Shown here piece by piece: positions 1-7,210 of a stretch of 9,349 nucleotides of DNA (the first letter of the stretch is position 1; the number at the start of each line of letters is the position of its first letter). The notes beneath the pieces were generated by a model that was not told where the DNA came from, did not search any database, and saw only the letters and a list, made by a program, of their open reading frames with translations. The translations under genes and the position numbers were made by a program. Source of the stretch: Clostridiaceae bacterium (GTDB lineage Bacteria; Bacillota; Clostridia; Oscillospirales; QAMX01); the NCBI GenBank assembly GCA_016297585.1, contig JAEDGJ010000091.1, positions 1 through 9,349 on the forward strand, written 5' to 3'.

Positions 1-16
1 TGCAACAAAAAAGAGG

Positions 17-45
17 TTGCCGACGGACAAAAAAGGGGGTATAAT
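17..45 (+). promoter_or_regulatory. Sigma-A type promoter for the transglutaminase-like gene
   Basis: A -35 box TTGCCG (17-22) and a perfect -10 box TATAAT (40-45) are separated by 17 bp, the optimal spacing for the housekeeping sigma factor. Transcription would start near 52, leaving a leader of about 33 nt that holds the AGGAGG ribosome binding site. The -35 matches the consensus only in its first three bases plus partial similarity, so strength is uncertain. No operator-like dyad is obvious around it. Confidence 0.7.
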
Positions 46-70
46 GAAAGCACAGACCGATAAAAACATA

Positions 71-76
71 AGGAGG
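71..76 (+). promoter_or_regulatory. Ribosome binding site that decides the start of the transglutaminase-like gene
   Basis: AGGAGG at 71-76 lies 8 nt before the ATG at 85 but only 2 nt before an in-frame TTG at 79. The spacing favours the ATG at 85, so the longer frame from TTG should not be used. Confidence 0.85.
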
Positions 77-84
77 ATTTGCCG

Positions 85-1437
85 ATGCTCTGCGCTGAAG
101 ACATCCGCTCGCTGGCCTTCGGGCTTCCGGAAGGCATCCGGAGCCTGCGGGAGGCGGGGTATATCGACCGGGAGCTCGCGGCGATCGACGACCTGCTGGG
201 ACGGGACCTTCCGCAGGCGCTCCGCACGCGGCTGACGCTGGAGCGCGAGATCGCCCTGCGCCTGACGCGGGATTATACGACCTCGTACGAGGCGCTGCTT
301 TCCCGTCTGCAGAGCCGCTTTCCCGCCTGCACGGCGGACGATCTCGACCGGCTGATCGCCGACGGCCGCGCGGACTGGCGGCTGCGCGACGGAAAGATCC
401 GCTTCCAGAACGACTGCGCGGACAGCCTGGAGATCAACGCGCTGCCCGTGCTGACGCATGGCGAAGGGCGGCACGAGCCGGAGGACGATCCGCTCGGGGC
501 ACGGGCATGCGCGGCGAAGATGCGGGAAAACGGACGGCTTGCGCTGCGGCACCGTCTGCGGCACAGCGTCTGGCCGTCGGACGAAGCGCGGCAGCCGGGC
601 GCGCGCATCCTCGTGCACATCCCGATGCCCGCGGAAACGGACACGCAGGGCAATCTGCGCATCCTCGACGCGGCGCCGGGCGGCTTTCTGTCGGACGCCG
701 CGCAGCGCACGATTTCGTTTGACACGGTCGACCGCCCGGGACAGGTGTATTTTGCCGAGTACACCTTCGACGCGGTGCAGCGTTATGTGCCCTTTGCGCC
801 GGAAGCCGTCTGCGCGGAGCAGCCGGACGCGTTCTGCGGGGAGGAGTACCCGCATATCCGCTTCACGCCGTATCTGCGGGCGCTGGCGCAGGAGATCGCA
901 GGGACGGAGCCGAACGCGCTGCTGCGGGCGCGGCGCATCTACGACTTCATCACAAAGCGGGTGGCGTATTCGTATATGCCGGACTATCTCGTCATCGAGA
1001 ATCTGCCGGAATACGCGGCGATGAACCTGCGCGGGGACTGCGGGGTGCAGGCGCTGCTGTTCATCACGCTGTGCCGGATCGCGGGCATCGGCGCGGTGTG
1101 GCAGTCGGGGCTGAGCCTGCGCCCCGGCCGCGCCGGCAGCCACGACTGGGCGCGCTACTATGTCGCGCCGTTCGGGTGGCTCTATGCCGACCTGTCCTGC
1201 GGCGGGGACGCGTGGCGCGAGGGAGACGCGGCGATGCACGACTTCTATTCGCGCTGCACGGTGCCGCTGCGCATGATCGCGAACAACGCGTTCGGGACGC
1301 CGTTCGACCCGCCGAAGCGGTATCTGCGCATCGACCCGTTTGACAGCCAGACGGGGGAGATCGAATACGAAAACCGGGGGCTCTGCGCGGCGGAAAGACG
1401 GCTGCGCCGGGAAAACCTCGGGTCGGAGCCGCTGTAA
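85..1437 (+). CDS. Transglutaminase-like (papain-fold) domain protein, cytoplasmic
   Basis: The product is 450 aa, starting at the ATG placed 8 nt after AGGAGG. The C-terminal third carries the transglutaminase-core signature. A nucleophilic Cys sits in GDCGVQA (C319), followed by a helix (LLFITLCRIAGI). A His lies in SHDWARYYV (H353) and an Asp in YADLS (D369), giving the Cys-His-Asp order and spacing of the family. About residues 173-240 look like the beta-rich segment that often precedes this core. The first 170 residues are charged and probably helical, and I do not recognise them. There is no signal peptide or membrane segment, so the protein should act inside the cell. Family members may be peptidases, amidases or cross-linking enzymes, and the substrate here cannot be deduced. 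It is a single-gene unit with its own promoter and terminator; the next gene, pcrA, has a separate promoter, so no functional link is implied. Confidence 0.85.
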   Translation: MLCAEDIRSLAFGLPEGIRSLREAGYIDRELAAIDDLLGRDLPQALRTRLTLEREIALRLTRDYTTSYEALLSRLQSRFPACTADDLDRLIADGRADWRLRDGKIRFQNDCADSLEINALPVLTHGEGRHEPEDDPLGARACAAKMRENGRLALRHRLRHSVWPSDEARQPGARILVHIPMPAETDTQGNLRILDAAPGGFLSDAAQRTISFDTVDRPGQVYFAEYTFDAVQRYVPFAPEAVCAEQPDAFCGEEYPHIRFTPYLRALAQEIAGTEPNALLRARRIYDFITKRVAYSYMPDYLVIENLPEYAAMNLRGDCGVQALLFITLCRIAGIGAVWQSGLSLRPGRAGSHDWARYYVAPFGWLYADLSCGGDAWREGDAAMHDFYSRCTVPLRMIANNAFGTPFDPPKRYLRIDPFDSQTGEIEYENRGLCAAERRLRRENLGSEPL

Positions 1438-1445
1438 AAAGGCCG

Positions 1446-1484
1446 TTTTCCCCCTGCCGGAGGCCGGGGGAAAAGTTCTTTTTG
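1446..1484 (+). terminator. Rho-independent terminator after the transglutaminase-like gene
   Basis: A perfect 9-bp inverted repeat, TTTTCCCCC (1446-1454) and GGGGGAAAA (1466-1474), encloses an 11-nt loop in which GCC and GGC can pair further. It is followed by a T-rich run (TTCTTTTT, 1477-1484). It begins 9 nt after the stop codon and ends just before the pcrA -35 box, separating the two transcription units. Confidence 0.85.
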
Positions 1485-1493
1485 CTCCTTCGC

Positions 1494-1522
1494 TTTACAA
1501 ATGGCAAAAAATATGGTATAAT
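1494..1522 (+). promoter_or_regulatory. Strong extended -10 promoter of pcrA
   Basis: The -35 box TTTACA (1494-1499) and perfect -10 box TATAAT (1517-1522) have a 17-bp spacer. TG at 1514-1515 makes an extended -10 element (TGGTATAAT). This is close to the ideal sigma-A promoter and stands out as AT-rich in a GC-rich window. Transcription would start near 1529, giving a short leader of about 25 nt before the ATG at 1554. Confidence 0.88.
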
Positions 1523-1540
1523 GTAGGCTGTAATGAGAAA

Positions 1541-1545
1541 AGGAG
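1541..1545 (+). promoter_or_regulatory. Ribosome binding site that decides the pcrA start
   Basis: AGGAG at 1541-1545 lies 8 nt before the ATG at 1554. The upstream in-frame ATG at 1533 lies before this site and only a few nucleotides after the predicted transcription start, so it is unlikely to be used. Confidence 0.85.
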
Positions 1546-1553
1546 CAGAAAAG

Positions 1554-3983
1554 ATGACCGACAAGGAGATTTTCGATCAGAAATACGCCGCACTGCGGCG
1601 CGAGCTGATCGCGCGCGACTTCGAACGCCTGAATCCCGAGCAGCGGGAGGCGGTGCTGCATACGGAAGGCCCCCTGCTCGTCCTCGCCGGCGCGGGCTCC
1701 GGAAAAACGACCGTTTTGATCAACCGCATCGTAAATCTCATCCGCTACGGACGCGGCGCTTCCGATAAGACCGCGCCGGAGGGAGCGGGCAACGCGGAGC
1801 TTCTGGAGCTGTCGCGCGAATACGCCGTGCCGGGCACACTGGATGAGGAGACGCGCCGCCGTCTGTGCGCGGTCGACCCCGTGCGCCCGTGGAACATCCT
1901 CGCGATCACCTTCACGAACAAGGCGGCGGGCGAGCTGAAGGCGAGACTGTCGCTGGCGCTCGGAGACGCGGGCGCCGACGTCTGGGCGTCCACGTTCCAT
2001 TCGACCTGCGCGCGGATCCTGCGCCGCGACATCGGCAATCTGGGGCTCGAGCCGCGCTTTACGATCTACGACGAGGACGAGCGCCTCGCCGTCGTCAAGG
2101 CGTCGCTGCGGGAGCTCGGCATCGACGAGAAGGTGCTCGTGCCGCGCGAGGTGTCGCAGGAGATCTCCCGCGCCAAGGATGCGCTGCAGGACGCCGAAGC
2201 CTATGCGAAAGCCCCGCTGCGTGCCGATTATCCGGGGGCGCAGGCGCGGAAAAACGATATTTCGCGGATCTACAAGCTCTACGAAAAGAAGCTGCGCGAC
2301 AACAACGCGCTCGACTTCGACGACCTCATCCTCTATACCGTCAAGCTGCTCGAGACCTGCCCGGATACGCTTGCCTACTATCAGGATAAGTTCCGCTATG
2401 TCCTCGTCGACGAGTATCAGGACACGAACCCCGCGCAGGACCGGCTGACGCAGCTTTTCGCGTCCGGACACGGCAACCTCTGCGTCGTCGGCGACGACGA
2501 CCAGTCCATCTACCGCTTCCGCGGCGCGACGGTGAAGAACATCCTCGAGTTCGATAAAATCTACCCGGATGCGAAGGTCATCCGGCTCGAGCAGAACTAC
2601 CGCTCGACGAAGACCATCCTGACGGCGGCCAACGACGTCATCCGGCGCAACGAAGCGCGGCGCGGCAAGGAGCTCTGGACGGACAACGAGGACGGGGAGA
2701 AGATCGGCTTCTACTGCGGACGCGACGAGCGCGACGAGGCGCAGTACATCGCGGCGCAGGTGCTGGCGGGCTATAAGAAGAACGCGACGCCGAAGGATTT
2801 CGCGGTGCTGTACCGCATGAACGCGCAGTCGAACGCGATCGAGCGCGCGCTGTCCGCCAACGGCATCCCGTACCGCATCGTCGGCGGCATGCGCTTCTTC
2901 GACCGCGCCGAGGTGCGCGACGTGATCGCCTATCTGTGCGCGATCTCGAACCACGACGACACGATGCGCCTGCGCCGCATCGTAAACAATCCCCCGCGCC
3001 GCATCAGCCCCGAGCGCGTCGAGTCGGCGATGGAATGCGCGGAGGAAAACGGCATCTCGCTGTACGAGGTACTGCGGCGCGCCGGCAGCTTCAACCGCTT
3101 CGACCGCGCGGCGCAGCCGATGGAGACCTTCGCCGGGCTTCTCGAGGAGCTGCGGCTGGCGGCCGAGACGACCCCGCTCGACGAGTTCTATGACCTCGTG
3201 CTCGAAAAGACCGGGTATCTCGACCAGTACCTGCGCAAGGCGGGCGATCCGGAGAGCATGGTCCGCGCCGAGAACGTCCGCGAGCTGCGGTCGTCGATCG
3301 TCGAGTACATGGCGCGTGCGGAAGCGCCGACGCTGTCGGGCTTTCTCGAGGACGTCGCGCTGTTCACGGACATCGACCGCTTCGACAGCAGCGCCGACGC
3401 CGTCGTGCTGATGACGCTGCACTCGGCGAAGGGACTGGAGTTCCCGTATGTGTTCCTCTGCGGCATGGAGGAGGGCATCTTCCCGAGCATGCGCTCCGCG
3501 TCCGATCCGGAGGCGATGGAGGAGGAGCGGCGGCTTGCCTATGTCGGCATCACGCGTGCAAAGCGGAAGCTCTACATCACCTGTGCCGAAACGCGCATGC
3601 TGTTCGGGCATACGTCGTATAACCAGCGCTCGCGCTTCATCGCGGAGATCCCGGAGGGCTGCATCGACATGGGTCCCGCGCGGGAGAAAAAGGCGCCTGC
3701 GAGCCGGATGCGTCCCGCCCGTCCCGAGCGCAAGCCGCCGGTCGCCCCGACGGTGCATATGGGCGCGTCGAGCGCGGCGATCCCGGCTGCGCCGAAGCCC
3801 GGTGCGCGCGCGGTGCTGTTCCGCACCGGCGACCGCATCTCCCATTCCGTCTTTGGCGCGGGTACCGTCTCGCAGACGACGCCGATGGGCGGCGATATGC
3901 TGCTGACGATCAGCTTTGACTCGGGGGAGACGAAAAAATTCCTCGCAAACGCCGCGTCGCGTTATATCACGAAGCTGAGCTGA
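1554..3983 (+). CDS. pcrA: ATP-dependent DNA helicase PcrA/UvrD (superfamily 1A)
   Basis: The product is 809 aa, slightly longer than a typical PcrA. All SF1A motifs are present in order: Q motif LNPEQ (26-30), Walker A AGAGSGKT (45-52, K51), motif Ia ITFTNKAA, Ib TFHSTCARIL, motif II DEYQD (286-290), III VVGDDDQSIYRFRGA, IV LEQNYRS, V TLHSAKGLEF and VI YVGITRAKRK (from 663). The last 50 residues (759-809, GDRISHSVFGAG...) resemble the Tudor-like C-terminal domain of Gram-positive PcrA that contacts RNA polymerase. A basic, Pro/Ala-rich linker precedes it. PcrA unwinds DNA 3'-5' with UvrABC in excision repair, in rolling-circle replication and in removing stalled polymerase or RecA. One oddity is about 40 extra, acidic residues (roughly 66-107) between the Walker A helix and motif Ia. 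The start follows AGGAG by 8 nt. The gene is expressed from its own strong promoter and is convergent with kdpE. Confidence 0.96.
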   Translation: MTDKEIFDQKYAALRRELIARDFERLNPEQREAVLHTEGPLLVLAGAGSGKTTVLINRIVNLIRYGRGASDKTAPEGAGNAELLELSREYAVPGTLDEETRRRLCAVDPVRPWNILAITFTNKAAGELKARLSLALGDAGADVWASTFHSTCARILRRDIGNLGLEPRFTIYDEDERLAVVKASLRELGIDEKVLVPREVSQEISRAKDALQDAEAYAKAPLRADYPGAQARKNDISRIYKLYEKKLRDNNALDFDDLILYTVKLLETCPDTLAYYQDKFRYVLVDEYQDTNPAQDRLTQLFASGHGNLCVVGDDDQSIYRFRGATVKNILEFDKIYPDAKVIRLEQNYRSTKTILTAANDVIRRNEARRGKELWTDNEDGEKIGFYCGRDERDEAQYIAAQVLAGYKKNATPKDFAVLYRMNAQSNAIERALSANGIPYRIVGGMRFFDRAEVRDVIAYLCAISNHDDTMRLRRIVNNPPRRISPERVESAMECAEENGISLYEVLRRAGSFNRFDRAAQPMETFAGLLEELRLAAETTPLDEFYDLVLEKTGYLDQYLRKAGDPESMVRAENVRELRSSIVEYMARAEAPTLSGFLEDVALFTDIDRFDSSADAVVLMTLHSAKGLEFPYVFLCGMEEGIFPSMRSASDPEAMEEERRLAYVGITRAKRKLYITCAETRMLFGHTSYNQRSRFIAEIPEGCIDMGPAREKKAPASRMRPARPERKPPVAPTVHMGASSAAIPAAPKPGARAVLFRTGDRISHSVFGAGTVSQTTPMGGDMLLTISFDSGETKKFLANAASRYITKLS

Positions 3984-3987
3984 CCTG

Positions 3988-4050
3988 AAACGCGCAAAAA
4001 ACGCACCCGCTTCCGCAAAAAAACGGAGGCAGGTGCGTTTTTGCGCGTTT
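3988..4050. terminator. Bidirectional terminator between convergent pcrA and kdpE
   Basis: A long inverted repeat pairs 3988-4007 (AAACGCGC, A6, CGCACC) with 4032-4050 (GGTGCG, T5, GCGCGTTT), with a single-A bulge. An inner stem, 4009-4015 with 4024-4030, closes an A-rich loop. On the + strand the GC-rich hairpin is followed by T5; on the - strand it is followed by T6. It can therefore stop transcription from both sides. It begins 4 nt after the pcrA stop and overlaps the kdpE TAA (4049-4051). Confidence 0.88.
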
Positions 4051-4750
4051 ATTCGACCTTCATCATCCGGTAGCCGACGCCGATGTGCGTCTGGATGTAC
4101 TGCGGCGAGTCGGGCTCGCTTTCGAGCTTCTTGCGCAGCGTCGCCATGAAGACGCGCAGCGAAGCGACGTCGTTTTCCCAGCTCCGGCCCCAGATGTTCT
4201 GCGTAATATAGGTATGCGTCAGCACCTTGCCGACGTTGCGGGATAAAAGGCAGAGCAGCTTGTACTCGATCGGCGTCAGATGGAGCTCCTGTCCGTCCAG
4301 ATAGGCGCAGCCCCCCGCATAGTCCACGCGCAGCTTGCCGTTGACAAAGACGGAGCTTTGCGCCGTATGCTCGGTGTTCATGTACGAGAGCCGCCGCTGG
4401 GTCACGCGGAGCCGCGCGAGCAGCTCCTCGACGGAGAAGGGCTTCGTCAGGTAGTCGTCCGCGCCGGCGTCGAGCGCCTCGATCTTGTCCGAGTCCTCGC
4501 TGCGGGCGCTGATGACGAGGATGGGGAGGTTCGACCACGAGCGGATGCTGCGGATCACCTGCACGCCGTCCATGTCGGGCAGGCCCAGATCCAGCAGGAC
4601 GATGTCGGGATTGTGGGACGACGCTTCCAGAATGGCCGTTTCGCCGTTGGCGGCGACGAGATAGCGGTAGTCGTTGGTTTTCAGTGTGGTGGTGATGAGG
4701 TTGCGGACCGGCGTATCGTCCTCCACAACCAGGATCAGGGGTTTATTCAT
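4049..4750 (-). CDS. kdpE: KdpE-like response regulator (OmpR/PhoB family)
   Basis: The product is 233 aa, the usual length for the family. The N-terminal receiver domain (about 1-120) has the acidic pair E10/D11, phospho-acceptor D54 (VLLDLGLPDMDG), S81 and K103 (TKPF). The C-terminal winged-helix DNA-binding domain (about 130-230) has LTPIEYKLL, a KVLTHTYI...WG segment and HIGVGYRM, closest in my judgement to KdpE. It would be phosphorylated by the kinase encoded just upstream and bind promoters of potassium-uptake genes; the actual targets are not visible. The start is the ATG at 4750-4748. It overlaps the last codons of kdpD by 8 nt and is preceded by GGGGAGG with a 9-nt gap, indicating coupled translation. 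A longer frame to 4807 would run 57 nt deeper into kdpD and is not supported. The gene ends inside the shared terminator. Confidence 0.92.
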   Translation of the reverse strand: MNKPLILVVEDDTPVRNLITTTLKTNDYRYLVAANGETAILEASSHNPDIVLLDLGLPDMDGVQVIRSIRSWSNLPILVISARSEDSDKIEALDAGADDYLTKPFSVEELLARLRVTQRRLSYMNTEHTAQSSVFVNGKLRVDYAGGCAYLDGQELHLTPIEYKLLCLLSRNVGKVLTHTYITQNIWGRSWENDVASLRVFMATLRKKLESEPDSPQYIQTHIGVGYRMMKVE

Positions 4751-6476
4751 GCAGTTCGACCTCCCCAGCCGGAACGGTAAATGAAAAAACGGCGCCGTGG
4801 GGCACATTGTCAGACACGGAAATCGTGCCGCCGTGCGCGGAAACGATGGAGCGGCACAGCGAAAGCCCGAGCCCGAGGCTCCGGCGGCTGTCCGCGACCC
4901 GGTTTGCGCCGCTGTAGAACATTTCGAAGACGCGGGGCTTCTGCTCGTCCGGAATGCCGGGACCGTTGTCGGCGACCGAGACCTCCACCATACCGCCCTG
5001 CTGCCGGGTTCGGATCTCGATCAGGGAACCCGGGGGCGTATACTTGACGGCATTGTCGACGAGATTGATGAGGACCTGAACGATCAGCTTGACGTCGATC
5101 TGCGCAAGCAGCAGCTCCTGTGCGCCGGCGACGCGGATGGTGTGCTCACGGCTCCGGCGGTTGACGTGGCGCAGCGCCTCGGCGATGACCTCGTCCATCA
5201 GCTCCGCCGAACGGTTCAGATTGACCCTTCCCTCTTCGATACGCGTGATGGCCAGCAGATTCTCCACCAGATTGATCAGCCACATGGAATCGTCGTAGAT
5301 GTCCGAAAAGATCTGCGAGCGGGTGCCGTCGTCCATTTTCCGGTAGTTCGAGATCAGATTGCTCGCGTTGCCGGAAATGGAGGTCAGCGGCGTGCGGAGA
5401 TCGTGGGAGATGGCGCGCAGGAGGTTGGCGCGGAGCTGCTCGTTGCGGGCGAGAATGGCGGCTTCCTCTTTCTCACGGGCATTTTTGATATTTTCCAGTG
5501 CCAGCGCGCATTCGCCGAGGATGGACAGCAGCACGCTGTTCTCGAAGGAATCCAGCGGCACGTCGTCCATCGCGATGCCGACGACGCCGTAGACCTGCCG
5601 GTTGACGCGGATGGCCAGATACAGGCATTTCGCGCCCGGCATCGTATCCGTGGTGGCGCCCGCGTGCCGGTTGTGGCGCAGCACCCATGCGGCGGTCTCC
5701 CGCTCGGCGCCGCCGGTCAGATCGGCATGGGCGCTGTCCGCCGTCCGGTAGATGCGCGGCTCGGAAAGCGCGCCGTTTTCGGCCAGATAGAGGACGATGT
5801 CGCGCCGCAGGAGCTTGAGGAGCTGCCCGGCCGCGGCATCGATGACGGAAGGATCGTCCTGCTTTTTCTGAAGAAGCTGATTCGTTTCGAACAGGATCTT
5901 CGTGCGGAACGCCGCCTGCGCGGACTGCCGGGCGTTGTCTTTCAGACGCGACGCGAGGGAACCGGTCAAAAACGCGATCATGAACATGATGGCGAAGGTG
6001 ACAAGATAGCCCGGGTCGCTGAAATGAAAGGTCAGACGCGGATCCGTAAAGAAGAAGTTGAAGACGAGCACGCTGACGACGGAGGACAGCAGACTGTAGA
6101 GCGGAGCCGTCGTGACAATGGAGATGACGAGCACGCCGAAGATGTAAACGGCGATGATGTTTGCCTCCGTGAAGCCGAACGCGGAGAAGGCCGCGCCCAC
6201 GAGCGTCGCCGCGAGCAGGACGAGGATGCTTTTCCCGGTGTCCCGAAGCGGCGCTGCGGCGGACGGCGCCGGAAGCCGCCCCATCGGTGCGTCTCCCTTA
6301 TTTTCCGGACGGAGGACGGACGCCGCGGCGTTTTCCGGCTCCGTATCCGCCGTCCGCGCCGTTTCCCCGGTCAGCGCGGCGCGTTCCCGCTCGAGAAAAC
6401 GGTCGAGCTTTCGCATCACAAAGAATCCGAAGATAAAGACCGCCGCCAGTCCCGCAATCAATACCGGTTCCTGCAT
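4743..6476 (-). CDS. kdpD: Short KdpD-like sensor histidine kinase (DUF4118-GAF-HisKA-HATPase)
   Basis: The product is 577 aa. Residues 4-21 form a single hydrophobic anchor, followed by a charged/Pro-Ala linker to about 80. Four membrane segments of the DUF4118 type follow (about 83-100, 104-121, 124-143, 156-176), with the KdpD-like FFFTDPRLTFHFSDPGYLVTF region between the third and fourth. A GAF-like domain covers about 190-330. The kinase core has an H box SHDLRTPLTS (H358), N box NLVDNAVKYTP (N471, N475), G1 DNGPGIP (503-509) and G2 LGLGLSL. It should sense K+ or turgor-related signals at the membrane and phosphorylate KdpE. Classical KdpD is near 900 aa and starts with a cytoplasmic Walker-A KdpD domain and a USP domain; both are absent here. 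The start codon follows GGGAGG (6484-6489 on the complement) by 7 nt, 28 nt after the ktrA stop, so this is a complete gene and not a truncation at a frameshift. Its end overlaps kdpE. Confidence 0.9.
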   Translation of the reverse strand: MQEPVLIAGLAAVFIFGFFVMRKLDRFLERERAALTGETARTADTEPENAAASVLRPENKGDAPMGRLPAPSAAAPLRDTGKSILVLLAATLVGAAFSAFGFTEANIIAVYIFGVLVISIVTTAPLYSLLSSVVSVLVFNFFFTDPRLTFHFSDPGYLVTFAIMFMIAFLTGSLASRLKDNARQSAQAAFRTKILFETNQLLQKKQDDPSVIDAAAGQLLKLLRRDIVLYLAENGALSEPRIYRTADSAHADLTGGAERETAAWVLRHNRHAGATTDTMPGAKCLYLAIRVNRQVYGVVGIAMDDVPLDSFENSVLLSILGECALALENIKNAREKEEAAILARNEQLRANLLRAISHDLRTPLTSISGNASNLISNYRKMDDGTRSQIFSDIYDDSMWLINLVENLLAITRIEEGRVNLNRSAELMDEVIAEALRHVNRRSREHTIRVAGAQELLLAQIDVKLIVQVLINLVDNAVKYTPPGSLIEIRTRQQGGMVEVSVADNGPGIPDEQKPRVFEMFYSGANRVADSRRSLGLGLSLCRSIVSAHGGTISVSDNVPHGAVFSFTVPAGEVELHE

Positions 6477-6504
6477 ATTACCGCCTCCCGCAGTCTTTCG
6501 GGGC

Positions 6505-7158
6505 TTATTTCAGCGTCCGGAAGCATTTTTGCAGCTCTTTGTTCCGGCCGAGCACCAGCAGCGTGTCTCCGGACAGCAGGACGCTGTCCGGGGAGACGGA
6601 GAGCTCGAGCTTCCCGCCGTGCCGGATGCCCATGACGGAAAAGCCGTATTTTTTCCGGATGTCGAGCTGCCGGATGGTGCGGTCGGACCAGCCGTGCGGC
6701 ACCGGCACCTCGAACATCGCGTGCTCGTCGTCGAGTTCGACATAGTCTAAGATGTAATCGGAGGTGCAGCGGATGGCGGTCCATTTGGCGATCTGCATTT
6801 CCGGGTAGACGATCTCGTCCGCGCCGCTGCGCAGCAGGAATTTGGCCTGTACGTCCCGCGACGCGCGGGAGATCACATGCTTTGCGCCCAGCTCCTTGAG
6901 AAGCGAGGTGGTCTCGAGCGAGCTCTGGAAATCGCCGCCGATGGCGACGATGCAGGCGTCGTAATTGCGGATGCCGAGGGACTCGAGGAAGAAGGCGTTG
7001 GTGCTGTCGCCGATCTGCGCGCTGGTCACATACGGCAGGACCTCGTTGATGCGCGCTTCCACGCTGTCGACGGCCATCACCTGCGCGCCGAGCCGGTTTA
7101 AGCTCATCGCGATGTGCTTGCCGAACCGCCCGAGCCCGATCAGGAGCACGGATTTCAT
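6505..7158 (-). CDS. ktrA: KtrA/TrkA-type RCK protein, gating subunit for K+ uptake
   Basis: The product is 217 aa, the size of KtrA (about 220 aa) and half that of a two-RCK TrkA. The N-terminal RCK_N Rossmann fold has GLGRFG (8-13) for the nucleotide pyrophosphate and D31 at the end of beta-2 (VMAVD). DACIVAIGGDFQSS and the following helices fit the same fold. The C-terminal RCK_C domain (about 135-217) includes the stretch SVSPDSVLLSGDTLLVLG. Members form octameric rings that open a KtrB/TrkH channel in response to ATP/ADP or NAD(H); RCK_C domains of KtrA bind c-di-AMP in several Firmicutes. The ATG at 7158 is chosen because the Rossmann fold begins at once, although no strong Shine-Dalgarno is seen. 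Upstream in-frame starts (7203, 7290) would run into or through the terminator-like hairpin. It is first in an operon with kdpD and kdpE. No channel gene is present in the window. Confidence 0.88.
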   Translation of the reverse strand: MKSVLLIGLGRFGKHIAMSLNRLGAQVMAVDSVEARINEVLPYVTSAQIGDSTNAFFLESLGIRNYDACIVAIGGDFQSSLETTSLLKELGAKHVISRASRDVQAKFLLRSGADEIVYPEMQIAKWTAIRCTSDYILDYVELDDEHAMFEVPVPHGWSDRTIRQLDIRKKYGFSVMGIRHGGKLELSVSPDSVLLSGDTLLVLGRNKELQKCFRTLK

Positions 7159-7210
7159 CGCGTTTTCTCTGCCGTCCCATTTTCTTGATAACAGAGCGCT
7201 CATATGTCTG

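Noticed and set aside
17..235. Short + strand frame starting at TTG in the first promoter
   Set aside because: Its start lies inside the -35 box of the promoter, it has no ribosome binding site, and it overlaps the transglutaminase-like gene in another phase.
1245..4538. A very long open frame (1097 codons) on the - strand, antisense to pcrA and extending into the neighbouring genes
   Set aside because: It is Arg/Ala/His-rich low-information sequence, lacks any recognisable domain, crosses terminators on both sides and lies opposite an intact helicase with all motifs. It is a by-product of high GC and few stop codons.
4797..6635. A 612-codon open frame on the + strand opposite kdpD
   Set aside because: It is an Asp/Val/Arg-rich shadow of the kinase gene with no ribosome binding site or promoter and no family features.
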